Position numbers and translations under genes: made by a program | Shown here: positions 16,465 to 23,464 of the stretch, piece after piece | Numbering within the stretch: the stretch's first letter is position 1 | Layout of the letters: each line of letters starts with the position of its first letter | The notes under the pieces: generated by a model | Seen by the model: the letters and a program-made list of their open reading frames with translations, nothing else | What the model was told of the DNA's origin: nothing | The model's database searches: none | From: CAYVDH01 sp964450355 | GTDB taxonomy: Bacteria > Bacteroidota > Bacteroidia > NS11-12g > UBA955 | Reading direction: 5' to 3' | Length of the DNA: 23,464 bases | NCBI GenBank assembly: GCA_964450355.1 | Contig: CAYVDH010000035.1 | Span: 1-23,464, forward strand

Positions 16465-16830
16465 ATGAAATTCAACGATACTAAGACTTGTTTGGATTGC
16501 AATAAACCTATCAATGGCAGGAGCGATAAAAAATTTTGTGATGATTCATGTCGTAACAATTACAACAATAAATTAAACGCTGAAGACAGTGCTGAATTCA
16601 AAAAAATCAACGCTTATCTGAAGAAAAACAGAAAAATATTCTCTCAATTAGTGTCTAATGATAATAAAATTACTATTTCTGAAAAAAAACTAATAGAACT
16701 TGGTTTTAATTTTGACTTCATTACTGGGATATATACTACCAAAGCAGGTGTGATGTATAAATTATGCTATGAATTTGCTTGGTTAAAAATAGACAACGGT
16801 AAAATTATGATGTTAAAACGAGAGAGATAA
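16465..16830 (+). CDS. Small zinc-ribbon protein
   Basis: The 121-residue basic protein has an N-terminal zinc ribbon, Cys9-x2-Cys12 and Cys25-x3-Cys29, in the pattern CLDCNKPINGRSDKKFCDDSCR. Such short treble-clef/zinc-ribbon ends are frequent in Bacteroidota hypothetical proteins (DUF2116-like). The remaining 90 residues are mainly helical with a C-terminal beta/basic tail and match nothing I know. It is divergent from metH and convergent with the GT39 gene 28 nt downstream. The function is unknown; a nucleic-acid role is a guess. Confidence 0.7.
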   Translation: MKFNDTKTCLDCNKPINGRSDKKFCDDSCRNNYNNKLNAEDSAEFKKINAYLKKNRKIFSQLVSNDNKITISEKKLIELGFNFDFITGIYTTKAGVMYKLCYEFAWLKIDNGKIMMLKRER

Positions 16831-16858
16831 AATTAAATACTAAATCAATGAATTCAGA

Positions 16859-18904
16859 TTATTGAATGTTCATGTTAAATACAACAAATCCACGATTTAA
16901 ATCACCATTGTTATCGCTGTTGTTGTAAGCAAATACCAGTTTATTTTCACCATTTTTAAATTTACTTGCATCTACTTCAAACACGTTCATACCAACTTCG
17001 GTTGGCTTGCCATTAGCTTTAATAGGAATTTGAGCATTGTCGTTAATGATTAAAAATGCTTCGACATCGCTATCTATTCCTTGAGAAATAACAGAAATGG
17101 TGTATTTAGGTTGAATACCAACATTATTCATGGTAATGTACAAATCTTTTGAAGCTTGTTGTATATCGCTTTTGCCTAAGTCATACACAAATGCTGATTG
17201 GTATTTTTTAGGATTGGCTTTATCCCAACTAAATACTTTAACAGCTCCATCGCTATTTCCTTCAAAGTGGTAAGTAAAATTCTCTTCAACAAATTGTTTT
17301 GCTTTAGGGTCCGTAAGCGCATTATCAAAATAATAATCTGCTAACAACCAACCTCTGGCATTGTTTTCATAGGTTTTAACCAATTGCTCATAGGTGTATG
17401 CACTGTTTTTTCTTTGTTCAGGCTTGTTTGGTACATATTTTTTTTCTTTTGCATCGAAGTGCATTTGTCGGAACCACACTACCGAATCAGCTTTAAAATA
17501 AAATTTAGGTGCATCTTGTACTGTTGACATGATAATGTCTCCAGGTTTTAAAGAGCTTTTAATGAATTCACATGGTTGTTTCCAGTTTACAAAATGAATT
17601 TCTGATATTTCAGGGGGTACAACATTGCCATGAACTTCGGTATTTAACATTCCTTTAATTTCTTTGGTTTTTGCAAATGTCAACATCAATAATACAAAGG
17701 AAACATTGCAAATAGTTTTATAAGTTGAATTGTTAGTGTCGTAATTTTTGTTAATTAATTTAATAACATAATTGGAAATAAAATATAAAGAGTAAGCTGC
17801 ACTGATTAAAAAGACAGGATATATATAAGATAAATATTTAGCATGGGCTGGTTCTCTGAAAATAAATCCCATTAACAATACTGGAATAACAAAACTTGAA
17901 ACTAAAAAATAACCTACTTTTCTATCTTTAATTAAAGCCAATACAAACCCTAACCATCCTAGTAAAGGAACAAAATTAAAATCTGCATCAGCTACATTGA
18001 TATATTTATCAAACGATTGCATCCATTTTTCACCTTGAAATGCAATGGATACTGCTTTCATATCTGGCAATATGAGGGTCGCAATATTAGGAGGTAAAAA
18101 CAGCTCAATTATAGGTCGCATTAATACATTGCTCATAGGAGTAAACATTAACACTATGGCAATCACATTCAAATAAAAAAGAATGTTGTAACCATTTATT
18201 TTAAATGGATTTGAGGTTTTTTTAACCCAAGATTCTATGGCATTGAATGTACCATAAAAACCAGCAGTAAAAATAAATAAAAAACAAATTAATTGACTCA
18301 TCATCGATAAGATAAGTGCTGGAAACAGTAATAATAAATACCTTTTGTTGATGCCAAGTTTAACCCAAAAATCAGAAGTTTCATTTCCTTTTTTCTCCAA
18401 CATTAACCACAAACAAAGAAGCAAAGGGATATAAAAAGTAGATACCATGCCATATGGTCTATCTACACGACTCCAAAAAATTAAATACATCGAAAAAGTG
18501 ACTAAAATTGCACTCATCAAACCCAATTTATAATTTAATAAGTTCTTTGCTAATACATAAACTGTGATAATTAAAGCTGAACCTAAAATAGCTACTGGTA
18601 ATCTCATTGAAAATTCTGTGTTTCCAAATATGTAAGCAAAAATTGTATTGAACCATGTTAAGAGTATTCCGTTGTTTTCACCATGTTTGAATTTTCCATT
18701 GATTGCTGCAATTGCGTGCATGTATTCATCAACCCATAATGATAAATAACCAATTCGGTACAATCTGATGATTAATCCTGCGATAGCAATCAATACAACC
18801 AATTTAAACACATGTTTTTCAATGAAAGACTGCTTATTGTTATTCAATGGTTTTTTTGTACTTGGTTTACTGTTAGTATTGGAAATTGTAACTTTTTTAG
18901 CCAT
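16859..18904 (-). CDS. GT39-family membrane glycosyltransferase
   Basis: The 681-residue polytopic protein has a charged N-terminal tail (1-30), about ten transmembrane helices to about residue 390, and a soluble C-terminal domain of nearly 290 residues. The GT-C (PMT/ArnT-like) signature is clear: the putative catalytic Asp-Glu in LWVDEYMH (Asp59, Glu60), RLPVAILGS at 101-109 and WSRVDRPYG at about 144-152. Members move a sugar from a polyprenyl-phosphate donor to a periplasmic acceptor such as protein or lipid. The large C-terminal part is not the usual MIR domain, may be a periplasmic acceptor-recognition domain, and is unassigned. It is divergent from the FAD oxidoreductase. ATG start. 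Confidence 0.85.
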   Translation of the reverse strand: MAKKVTISNTNSKPSTKKPLNNNKQSFIEKHVFKLVVLIAIAGLIIRLYRIGYLSLWVDEYMHAIAAINGKFKHGENNGILLTWFNTIFAYIFGNTEFSMRLPVAILGSALIITVYVLAKNLLNYKLGLMSAILVTFSMYLIFWSRVDRPYGMVSTFYIPLLLCLWLMLEKKGNETSDFWVKLGINKRYLLLLFPALILSMMSQLICFLFIFTAGFYGTFNAIESWVKKTSNPFKINGYNILFYLNVIAIVLMFTPMSNVLMRPIIELFLPPNIATLILPDMKAVSIAFQGEKWMQSFDKYINVADADFNFVPLLGWLGFVLALIKDRKVGYFLVSSFVIPVLLMGFIFREPAHAKYLSYIYPVFLISAAYSLYFISNYVIKLINKNYDTNNSTYKTICNVSFVLLMLTFAKTKEIKGMLNTEVHGNVVPPEISEIHFVNWKQPCEFIKSSLKPGDIIMSTVQDAPKFYFKADSVVWFRQMHFDAKEKKYVPNKPEQRKNSAYTYEQLVKTYENNARGWLLADYYFDNALTDPKAKQFVEENFTYHFEGNSDGAVKVFSWDKANPKKYQSAFVYDLGKSDIQQASKDLYITMNNVGIQPKYTISVISQGIDSDVEAFLIINDNAQIPIKANGKPTEVGMNVFEVDASKFKNGENKLVFAYNNSDNNGDLNRGFVVFNMNIQ

Positions 18905-19023
18905 TATAAATTGAATATAGTGAATGCAATATTAAATAAAAATTTTTAAAGATTTAGACTATATGCTATTCTATCCTGTGATGTTTACATCTCATTCATA
19001 AACAATTATTTTTAAAAATGTAA

Positions 19024-19031
19024 TACCTTTG
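19024..19031 (+). promoter_or_regulatory. -7 promoter element for the FAD oxidoreductase gene
   Basis: TACCTTTG matches TAnnTTTG and ends 7 nt before the ATG at 19039. No TTG at the -33 distance is visible. Confidence 0.45.
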
Positions 19032-19038
19032 CCTTGCA

Positions 19039-20337
19039 ATGAGTAAATCTATTAATATCATAGGTGCAGGTTTTACTGGTTTAACAATGGCTTACTATTT
19101 AAGTAAAGCTGGTTTTAAAGTCACGGTATTTGAAAAAGATTCAGATGTTGGAGGATTAGCTGGTTCATACAAAGTCAATGGACAAAATTTAGAAAAATTT
19201 TACCACCATTGGTTTACGAGTGATAAGTCTATTATGGATTTGATAAAAGATTTGAATTGTGAGGAGAATATTATCATTCGCCCAAGTAATAATGGGATGT
19301 ATTATGCCAATAATTTTTTTAAGTTAAGTTCGCCTTTAGATTTATTGAAATTTAAACCACTGAACTTTATCAACCGTATTCGATTGGGATTTGTAGTACT
19401 AAAAGTAAGGGTGGTAAAAGATTGGATGAAATTAGAAAGTATTACTGCAAAAGATTGGTTAGTGAAAATATGCGGCCAACAAGGTTATCAGGTAGTGTGG
19501 GAGCCCCTTTTAAAAGGTAAATTTGGGCGATATGCAGAAGATGTTTCGGCTGTATGGTTTTGGAATAAATTGAAATTAAGAGGTAGCAGCAGAGATGAAA
19601 AAGGAAAAGAAAGTTTGGCTTATTACAAGGGTGGGTTTGCCTCGCTTGCAGAAAGCATGGTAAATGAAATCAAAAAAAATGGTGGCACTATCCATTTGAA
19701 TAAAGAAATAGCAGAGGTAAGTAATGAGAGCATAAAAACTGCTACCGGTGAGGAATTTAAAGCAGATAAAACGGTTTTAACTATTCCTTTTCCAGCAATT
19801 GCTAAAATAATGAAAAGCCATGTAGATAAAACGTATTATGATAGTTTACATCAAGTACAATACATAGGCAATGTATGTTTAACATTAGAATTAAATCAAA
19901 GTTTAAGTAAAATTTATTGGTTGAATGTCAACGACCCAGGCTTTCCTTTTGTGGGTGTAATAGAGCACACCAATTTTGAGCCTGTAGAAACATACAAAGG
20001 CAGACATATTGTTTATTTATCTAAGTATTTGCCTACTGATGAGGCTTTGTATAATATGACTGAAAAAGAATTTTATGAATATGCCATACCTTTTATCCAA
20101 AAAATGTTTCCAGCCTTTGATACCTCATGGGTAATGGATTACCATGTATGGAAAGATGCCTATTCACAGCCGTTAGTAACCTTACATTATAGTAAAATAA
20201 TACCACCTCAAACAACACCTTTACCTAATGTATTGATTAATACCATGGCACAAATATACCCAGAAGATAGAGGGACTAATTATGCTGTAAGAGAAGGGAA
20301 AATTATGGCTGAGAAGTTGATAAATTCAAATTTGTAG
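19039..20337 (+). CDS. FAD-dependent oxidoreductase (amine-oxidase/UGM-like)
   Basis: The 432-residue protein opens with the FAD-binding GxGxxG in IIGAGFTGLTMAYYLSK (7-23). It continues with the acidic end of strand two in VFEKDSDVGGLAG, so it belongs to the NAD(P)-binding-Rossmann/amine-oxidase superfamily. KFYHHWFTSDKSI and the C-terminal FAD-contacting AREG/IYPEDRGTNYAVREGKIMA segments fit the UDP-galactopyranose mutase/protoporphyrinogen-oxidase-like subgroup seen in cell-surface polysaccharide gene sets. The exact reaction is unknown; isomerisation or dehydrogenation of a sugar nucleotide or lipid-linked sugar is an inference. The divergent GT39 gene supports an envelope-glycan role. The message is probably near-leaderless. 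Confidence 0.8.
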   Translation: MSKSINIIGAGFTGLTMAYYLSKAGFKVTVFEKDSDVGGLAGSYKVNGQNLEKFYHHWFTSDKSIMDLIKDLNCEENIIIRPSNNGMYYANNFFKLSSPLDLLKFKPLNFINRIRLGFVVLKVRVVKDWMKLESITAKDWLVKICGQQGYQVVWEPLLKGKFGRYAEDVSAVWFWNKLKLRGSSRDEKGKESLAYYKGGFASLAESMVNEIKKNGGTIHLNKEIAEVSNESIKTATGEEFKADKTVLTIPFPAIAKIMKSHVDKTYYDSLHQVQYIGNVCLTLELNQSLSKIYWLNVNDPGFPFVGVIEHTNFEPVETYKGRHIVYLSKYLPTDEALYNMTEKEFYEYAIPFIQKMFPAFDTSWVMDYHVWKDAYSQPLVTLHYSKIIPPQTTPLPNVLINTMAQIYPEDRGTNYAVREGKIMAEKLINSNL

Positions 20338-20560
20338 AATATTCTACTTGAGGTTCTTCAGCTAAAAAGAGTTCAAGTTCTTTTTTGTTGTTGAAGCCAT
20401 TTATTTTTTGTTTGTATGTGGCTGCTATTTTTGCATTTTCAATTTCTAGTTTTCTATTTTTACTTATGTTTATAAAGTCTTTTTTGAGTTGTTCAGAATT
20501 TTCGAACAACTTGATTTTTCTATAATTTTCTTTCTTTAAAAACATTAATATTACGCTCAC
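20303..20560 (-). CDS. Small hypothetical protein
   Basis: The 85-residue (GTG start) or 80-residue (ATG at 20545) product is charged and helical, with a KKENYRKIKLFENSEQLKKDF stretch and ELELFLAEEPQVEY near the end. No domain or membrane segment is visible. Its 3' end overlaps the tail of the FAD oxidoreductase gene on the opposite strand by 35 nt. Codon-like composition and lack of competing frames favour a real gene, but it could be chance in this A/T-rich DNA. Confidence 0.4.
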   Translation of the reverse strand: MSVILMFLKKENYRKIKLFENSEQLKKDFINISKNRKLEIENAKIAATYKQKINGFNNKKELELFLAEEPQVEYSTNLNLSTSQP

Positions 20561-20570
20561 TTACAACTGA

Positions 20571-20639
20571 TTTTGACCTATCAAAATTCCTGTTATGCCT
20601 TTTTGGTTTCATCATTTATAAAACATCTATTCTGACCTA
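20571..20639. repeat. Imperfect direct repeats in the gap before the CHAT gene
   Basis: TTTTGACCTA (20571-20580) and TTCTGACCTA (20630-20639) differ at one position in ten and lie 59 nt apart in the 142-nt gap. They may be chance or a binding-site pair. Nothing else is recognisable in the gap. Confidence 0.25.
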
Positions 20640-20702
20640 ACCATCTTGAGTATTATAGAGTATAAAATTAGATTTGCTTAGTGTTCTAAATATTATCTTT
20701 TA

Positions 20703-23464
20703 TTATTCAATTAGGACAAAGGCAGCCCATTTTTCAGGTAGATTTCTAAATTTTTCTATCATCTTTAACTGAGTATCTCTGAAAGAATCATGTATGGATT
20801 TTCCTTCAAGCCAATAAGAATAAAAAGTTGTCATAAATTCTGAAGTCTCCTTGTCGGGAACACTCCATAAACTCATAATAATATATTTAACACCTGCCAA
20901 TTTAAATGCCCTTTGCAATCCTATTACACCTTCGCTAGCATTAATATCACCTAATCCAGTTTCACAAGCACTTAGCACTACAAGGTCTGTATTTGATAAA
21001 TCCATATTAGAAATTTCAAAAGCAGTTAATATTCCATCTTCTTTAGCTTTTGTACTTTTACCAGTCCAAGATTCATTTGCACCTGCTAATATTAAACCAG
21101 AGCGAATGAGAGGGTCTTCATTATTTTCAAAACTGTGATTTAAGTCTAAGTTAAAATCTCTTATACTATCCTTTGTTTTTTTAATATCTTCAAAGAAATA
21201 GCCATGAGTGGCAAGATGCAGAACTTTAGGACTATTTCCATCTAATTTTTTAAATCTTTCCTCTGTTGCTTCTTTTCCTGATACTATTTCATACGTAATA
21301 TTTTTTTCTGAATATAATATTGAGATATCATTAATTTCTTTTTTAGTACCAGGAAGGTAAGACCATGATGACTCTCTACCTCTATTTGCTTTAACATTTG
21401 GATCTATACTTTTTAACAGAGAAAAAGTGCTAGAATAATTATTAGTATTTGTAATATAGTTTAAATTGTAATCTATGCCTCCAAAAAGAAAAATAGGTCC
21501 TTTTTCAGGTTCCTTACTTTTTTCAATTAAGGATGAAGTAGAAAACATTTGGTGTACTTTATATTTTTCAATTAAATATTCGTCATTTCCAAGTTTTATA
21601 GCACTAATATTAAAATTATTTAAAATACCTACAGGTGAAAAATAAATAGTTTCAATATTTTCTGTTATGGAAGAAATGAAAGGTTTGAAACTATTATAAA
21701 ACATTTCATTATTATATATTTGATTGGGTTTGAATTTACTAAATTTTCTGATTGTTTTAGAATCAAACAAATACGAAAATTTTAAATTATTTGTATTTGT
21801 ATTAGAATAAAATGAATATATAGCAGAGTCATAATAACCGATTAAATTATTATTTTTTTTTTCATTGTAAGAAAATTCAATTGAAATAGAATTAATGGGT
21901 ATAAATTTATAACAATTTAATAAATCTGTATATTCTTTAAAATAATATTTCTCGTTCTTAAATAATGAATTTTTTAATTTATTTTCTGTAATATTTATTT
22001 CATTAATTATATCAACGGAAGTAGCATTATCGCCTTTAGTTTTTAGTATATATAATGAATCTTTTAGTAATTTTCTATAATAAAATAACATTTTTTTATC
22101 ATTGTCAAGCGTATTCTTCGCATTATTTAGAGAGTTTTTCAATAGAAAACTTTTACTAAAAAGTAAATTTTTATAATTGAGTGCTAATAATAATGGGCTA
22201 TTACTCATTATCTGTGCGTTATAAAAATTATCAAAATGATGATTCAAATTATTTATTCTTATAAATGAATATTCCTCATTAAACAAATTATTTTCATTTA
22301 TATACTCTTTAATAATTCTATCATTTGCAACAAGTATTTCTTCAATTCCACCTATGTTGAGATTTATTTTAGAAATGCCCTTTGTTAAAGAATAATTATT
22401 GCTGTTTTGATATGTCTTGAGTAAGAATGTATCGTTGTTAAAATACTCACTCGCTTTATTCAAGTATGTAATAGTATTTTTGTAATCTTCTTTCATAAAA
22501 CTAATTTTTGATTTTATGTCATAGTATGCAACATATTTAAATTTAGAAAATTCACTAAATTCTAAATATTTGAATGCAGAATCTAAATATGCTGATGAGA
22601 TATCTTTTAAAAAGTAAATATTAGCTAACTTTAGGTAAGTATAACTTTTTTCAGAAGGAGTAGTGTTTGGACTTTTTAAATAGTTAAAGATAACTTTAAT
22701 AATATCGTCAGATTTAGATGATTTTGGTAATATTTCAACTAATTGTAATAAGTTATTCTGATAGATTTTCTCAAAATTAGCCTCCTTTTGTAGGTTATTT
22801 TTTTCAATAAGATCATTAGATAAATTATAAAACTCTGAAGCCTTCTTATTAATTAATTTATCTTTATAAAAATCTGCATAATTACTGAATTGAACTGCCT
22901 TAAAGAAAATAAAATTGAAATAATTTTTCTCTTCAGATAATAATTTTTCCTTGTTCCAATCTTTGTATTGTAATTTATTTACAAAATTAGACAAATTTTC
23001 TTGATTACTTATGGCTTCTTTGATAAAACCAAGCTTAAATAAAGTTTGCACCATATCTGAATAACTACTTAAGTATGAAAAGGAATTATTGCCAAATATT
23101 AAATAATTTATTTTTAATTGTTCATTTATATAATACCATGCTTCATGGTAATTGTTAAGTTCATAATAATAAATATCAAAAATGTAGCCAATTAATTCTG
23201 ATGTATTTACAGAGTTTTTAAAATAAATATTTTTGTTTGCTAAATGTATAGCATAATCATAATAATAAAGAGCACTATCATAATTATTGTTACCCTCATA
23301 TAGTTTTCCTTTTAATTTTGCTAAAACAATAAAATTTCGATAATTTGAAAATCCAAATCCTACTTCCTTTGTTAATTTATTTAGCTCATTTTGTATTTTA
23401 TTAATTGTTTTTAAATATATTATTAAATCTGAATCAGATAATTTAGTTTGATAAGACAGAATTT
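20703..23464 (-). CDS. TPR-CHAT caspase-like protein, 5' end beyond window
   Basis: The frame runs open from the window edge to the stop, so more than 919 codons are seen and the N terminus is missing. An internal ATG at 23054 should not be taken as the start. The upstream residues continue a TPR-like solenoid (NYDSALYYYDYAIHLANK). The C-terminal third is a CHAT domain: IYFSPVGILNNFNISAIKLG, then VLHLATHGYFF with the catalytic His (codon at 21204-21206) and LVVLSACETGLGD with the catalytic Cys (codon at 20964-20966). Both dyad residues are present, so proteolytic activity is expected. The central part (about 21.5-23 kb) is very lysine-, asparagine- and isoleucine-rich and visibly more A/T-rich than neighbours. 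Its partner substrate is unknown. Confidence 0.88.
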   Translation of the reverse strand, partial: ILSYQTKLSDSDLIIYLKTINKIQNELNKLTKEVGFGFSNYRNFIVLAKLKGKLYEGNNNYDSALYYYDYAIHLANKNIYFKNSVNTSELIGYIFDIYYYELNNYHEAWYYINEQLKINYLIFGNNSFSYLSSYSDMVQTLFKLGFIKEAISNQENLSNFVNKLQYKDWNKEKLLSEEKNYFNFIFFKAVQFSNYADFYKDKLINKKASEFYNLSNDLIEKNNLQKEANFEKIYQNNLLQLVEILPKSSKSDDIIKVIFNYLKSPNTTPSEKSYTYLKLANIYFLKDISSAYLDSAFKYLEFSEFSKFKYVAYYDIKSKISFMKEDYKNTITYLNKASEYFNNDTFLLKTYQNSNNYSLTKGISKINLNIGGIEEILVANDRIIKEYINENNLFNEEYSFIRINNLNHHFDNFYNAQIMSNSPLLLALNYKNLLFSKSFLLKNSLNNAKNTLDNDKKMLFYYRKLLKDSLYILKTKGDNATSVDIINEINITENKLKNSLFKNEKYYFKEYTDLLNCYKFIPINSISIEFSYNEKKNNNLIGYYDSAIYSFYSNTNTNNLKFSYLFDSKTIRKFSKFKPNQIYNNEMFYNSFKPFISSITENIETIYFSPVGILNNFNISAIKLGNDEYLIEKYKVHQMFSTSSLIEKSKEPEKGPIFLFGGIDYNLNYITNTNNYSSTFSLLKSIDPNVKANRGRESSWSYLPGTKKEINDISILYSEKNITYEIVSGKEATEERFKKLDGNSPKVLHLATHGYFFEDIKKTKDSIRDFNLDLNHSFENNEDPLIRSGLILAGANESWTGKSTKAKEDGILTAFEISNMDLSNTDLVVLSACETGLGDINASEGVIGLQRAFKLAGVKYIIMSLWSVPDKETSEFMTTFYSYWLEGKSIHDSFRDTQLKMIEKFRNLPEKWAAFVLIE

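Noticed and set aside
16859..20337. A complete polysaccharide biosynthesis cluster
   Set aside because: Only two genes could belong to it; there is no flippase, polymerase or further glycosyltransferase next to them.
20703..23054. A complete 783-residue CHAT protein starting at ATG 23054
   Set aside because: The same frame continues without a stop to the window edge (23464) with TPR-like sequence, so the ATG is internal and the gene is truncated.
1..23464. A CRISPR array, insertion sequence or prophage remnant
   Set aside because: No regularly spaced repeats, terminal inverted repeats or transposase, integrase or phage motifs were seen on reading both strands.

Overview
The window looks like a stretch of a low-GC Bacteroidota chromosome. 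The evidence is the gene content (a CBM9-like/DUF5916 surface protein, TPR sensor kinases with a LuxR-type regulator, a TPR-CHAT protein, an MetH lacking its homocysteine domain), the strong A+T bias, and seven gene starts preceded by the Bacteroidota -7 element TAnnTTTG. I cannot place it below phylum. I see no rRNA, tRNA, CRISPR array, transposase or phage gene. Gene density is high and no stretch over 300 bases is empty.

Left part (1-7.2 kb): a DUF5916 outer-surface protein (-) diverges from a PIG-V-like membrane mannosyltransferase (+). The latter abuts, stop to stop, a putative outer-membrane barrel protein (-), which diverges from a DUF3108 protein (+). A nitroreductase and an EamA/DMT permease overlap as a two-gene minus-strand unit. 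A clear bidirectional terminator at about 7.2 kb closes an unrecognised lipoprotein gene.

Middle (8.2-12.6 kb): a plus-strand signalling operon. Two closely related TPR-containing sensor histidine kinases (HisKA_3/HATPase_c) overlap by 10 nt and are followed by one NarL/LuxR-type response regulator. The likely circuit is two periplasmic TPR sensors feeding a single DNA-binding regulator. Its target is not visible, though the divergent lipoprotein gene has palindromes in its promoter region.

Right of centre (12.6-16.4 kb): a minus-strand cluster in which an S-box (SAM-I) riboswitch precedes metH (pterin, B12 and activation modules only). nth lies 2 nt downstream and iscX follows, with its own possible promoter. 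When SAM is abundant the switch should lower MetH, and by read-through perhaps Nth as well. A small zinc-ribbon protein is divergently transcribed.

Right end (16.8-23.4 kb): a GT39-type membrane glycosyltransferase (-) diverges from an FAD-dependent oxidoreductase of the amine-oxidase/UDP-galactopyranose-mutase-like group (+), a pairing that suggests envelope glycan work. A small minus-strand ORF follows, then a large TPR-CHAT (caspase-like) protein gene. Its reading frame stays open to the window edge, so its real start lies outside. I found no clearly novel system. The features most worth a second look are the paired kinases, the S-box-metH-nth arrangement, the odd Nth cysteine motif, the open-ended CHAT protein and the near-leaderless, non-ATG starts.
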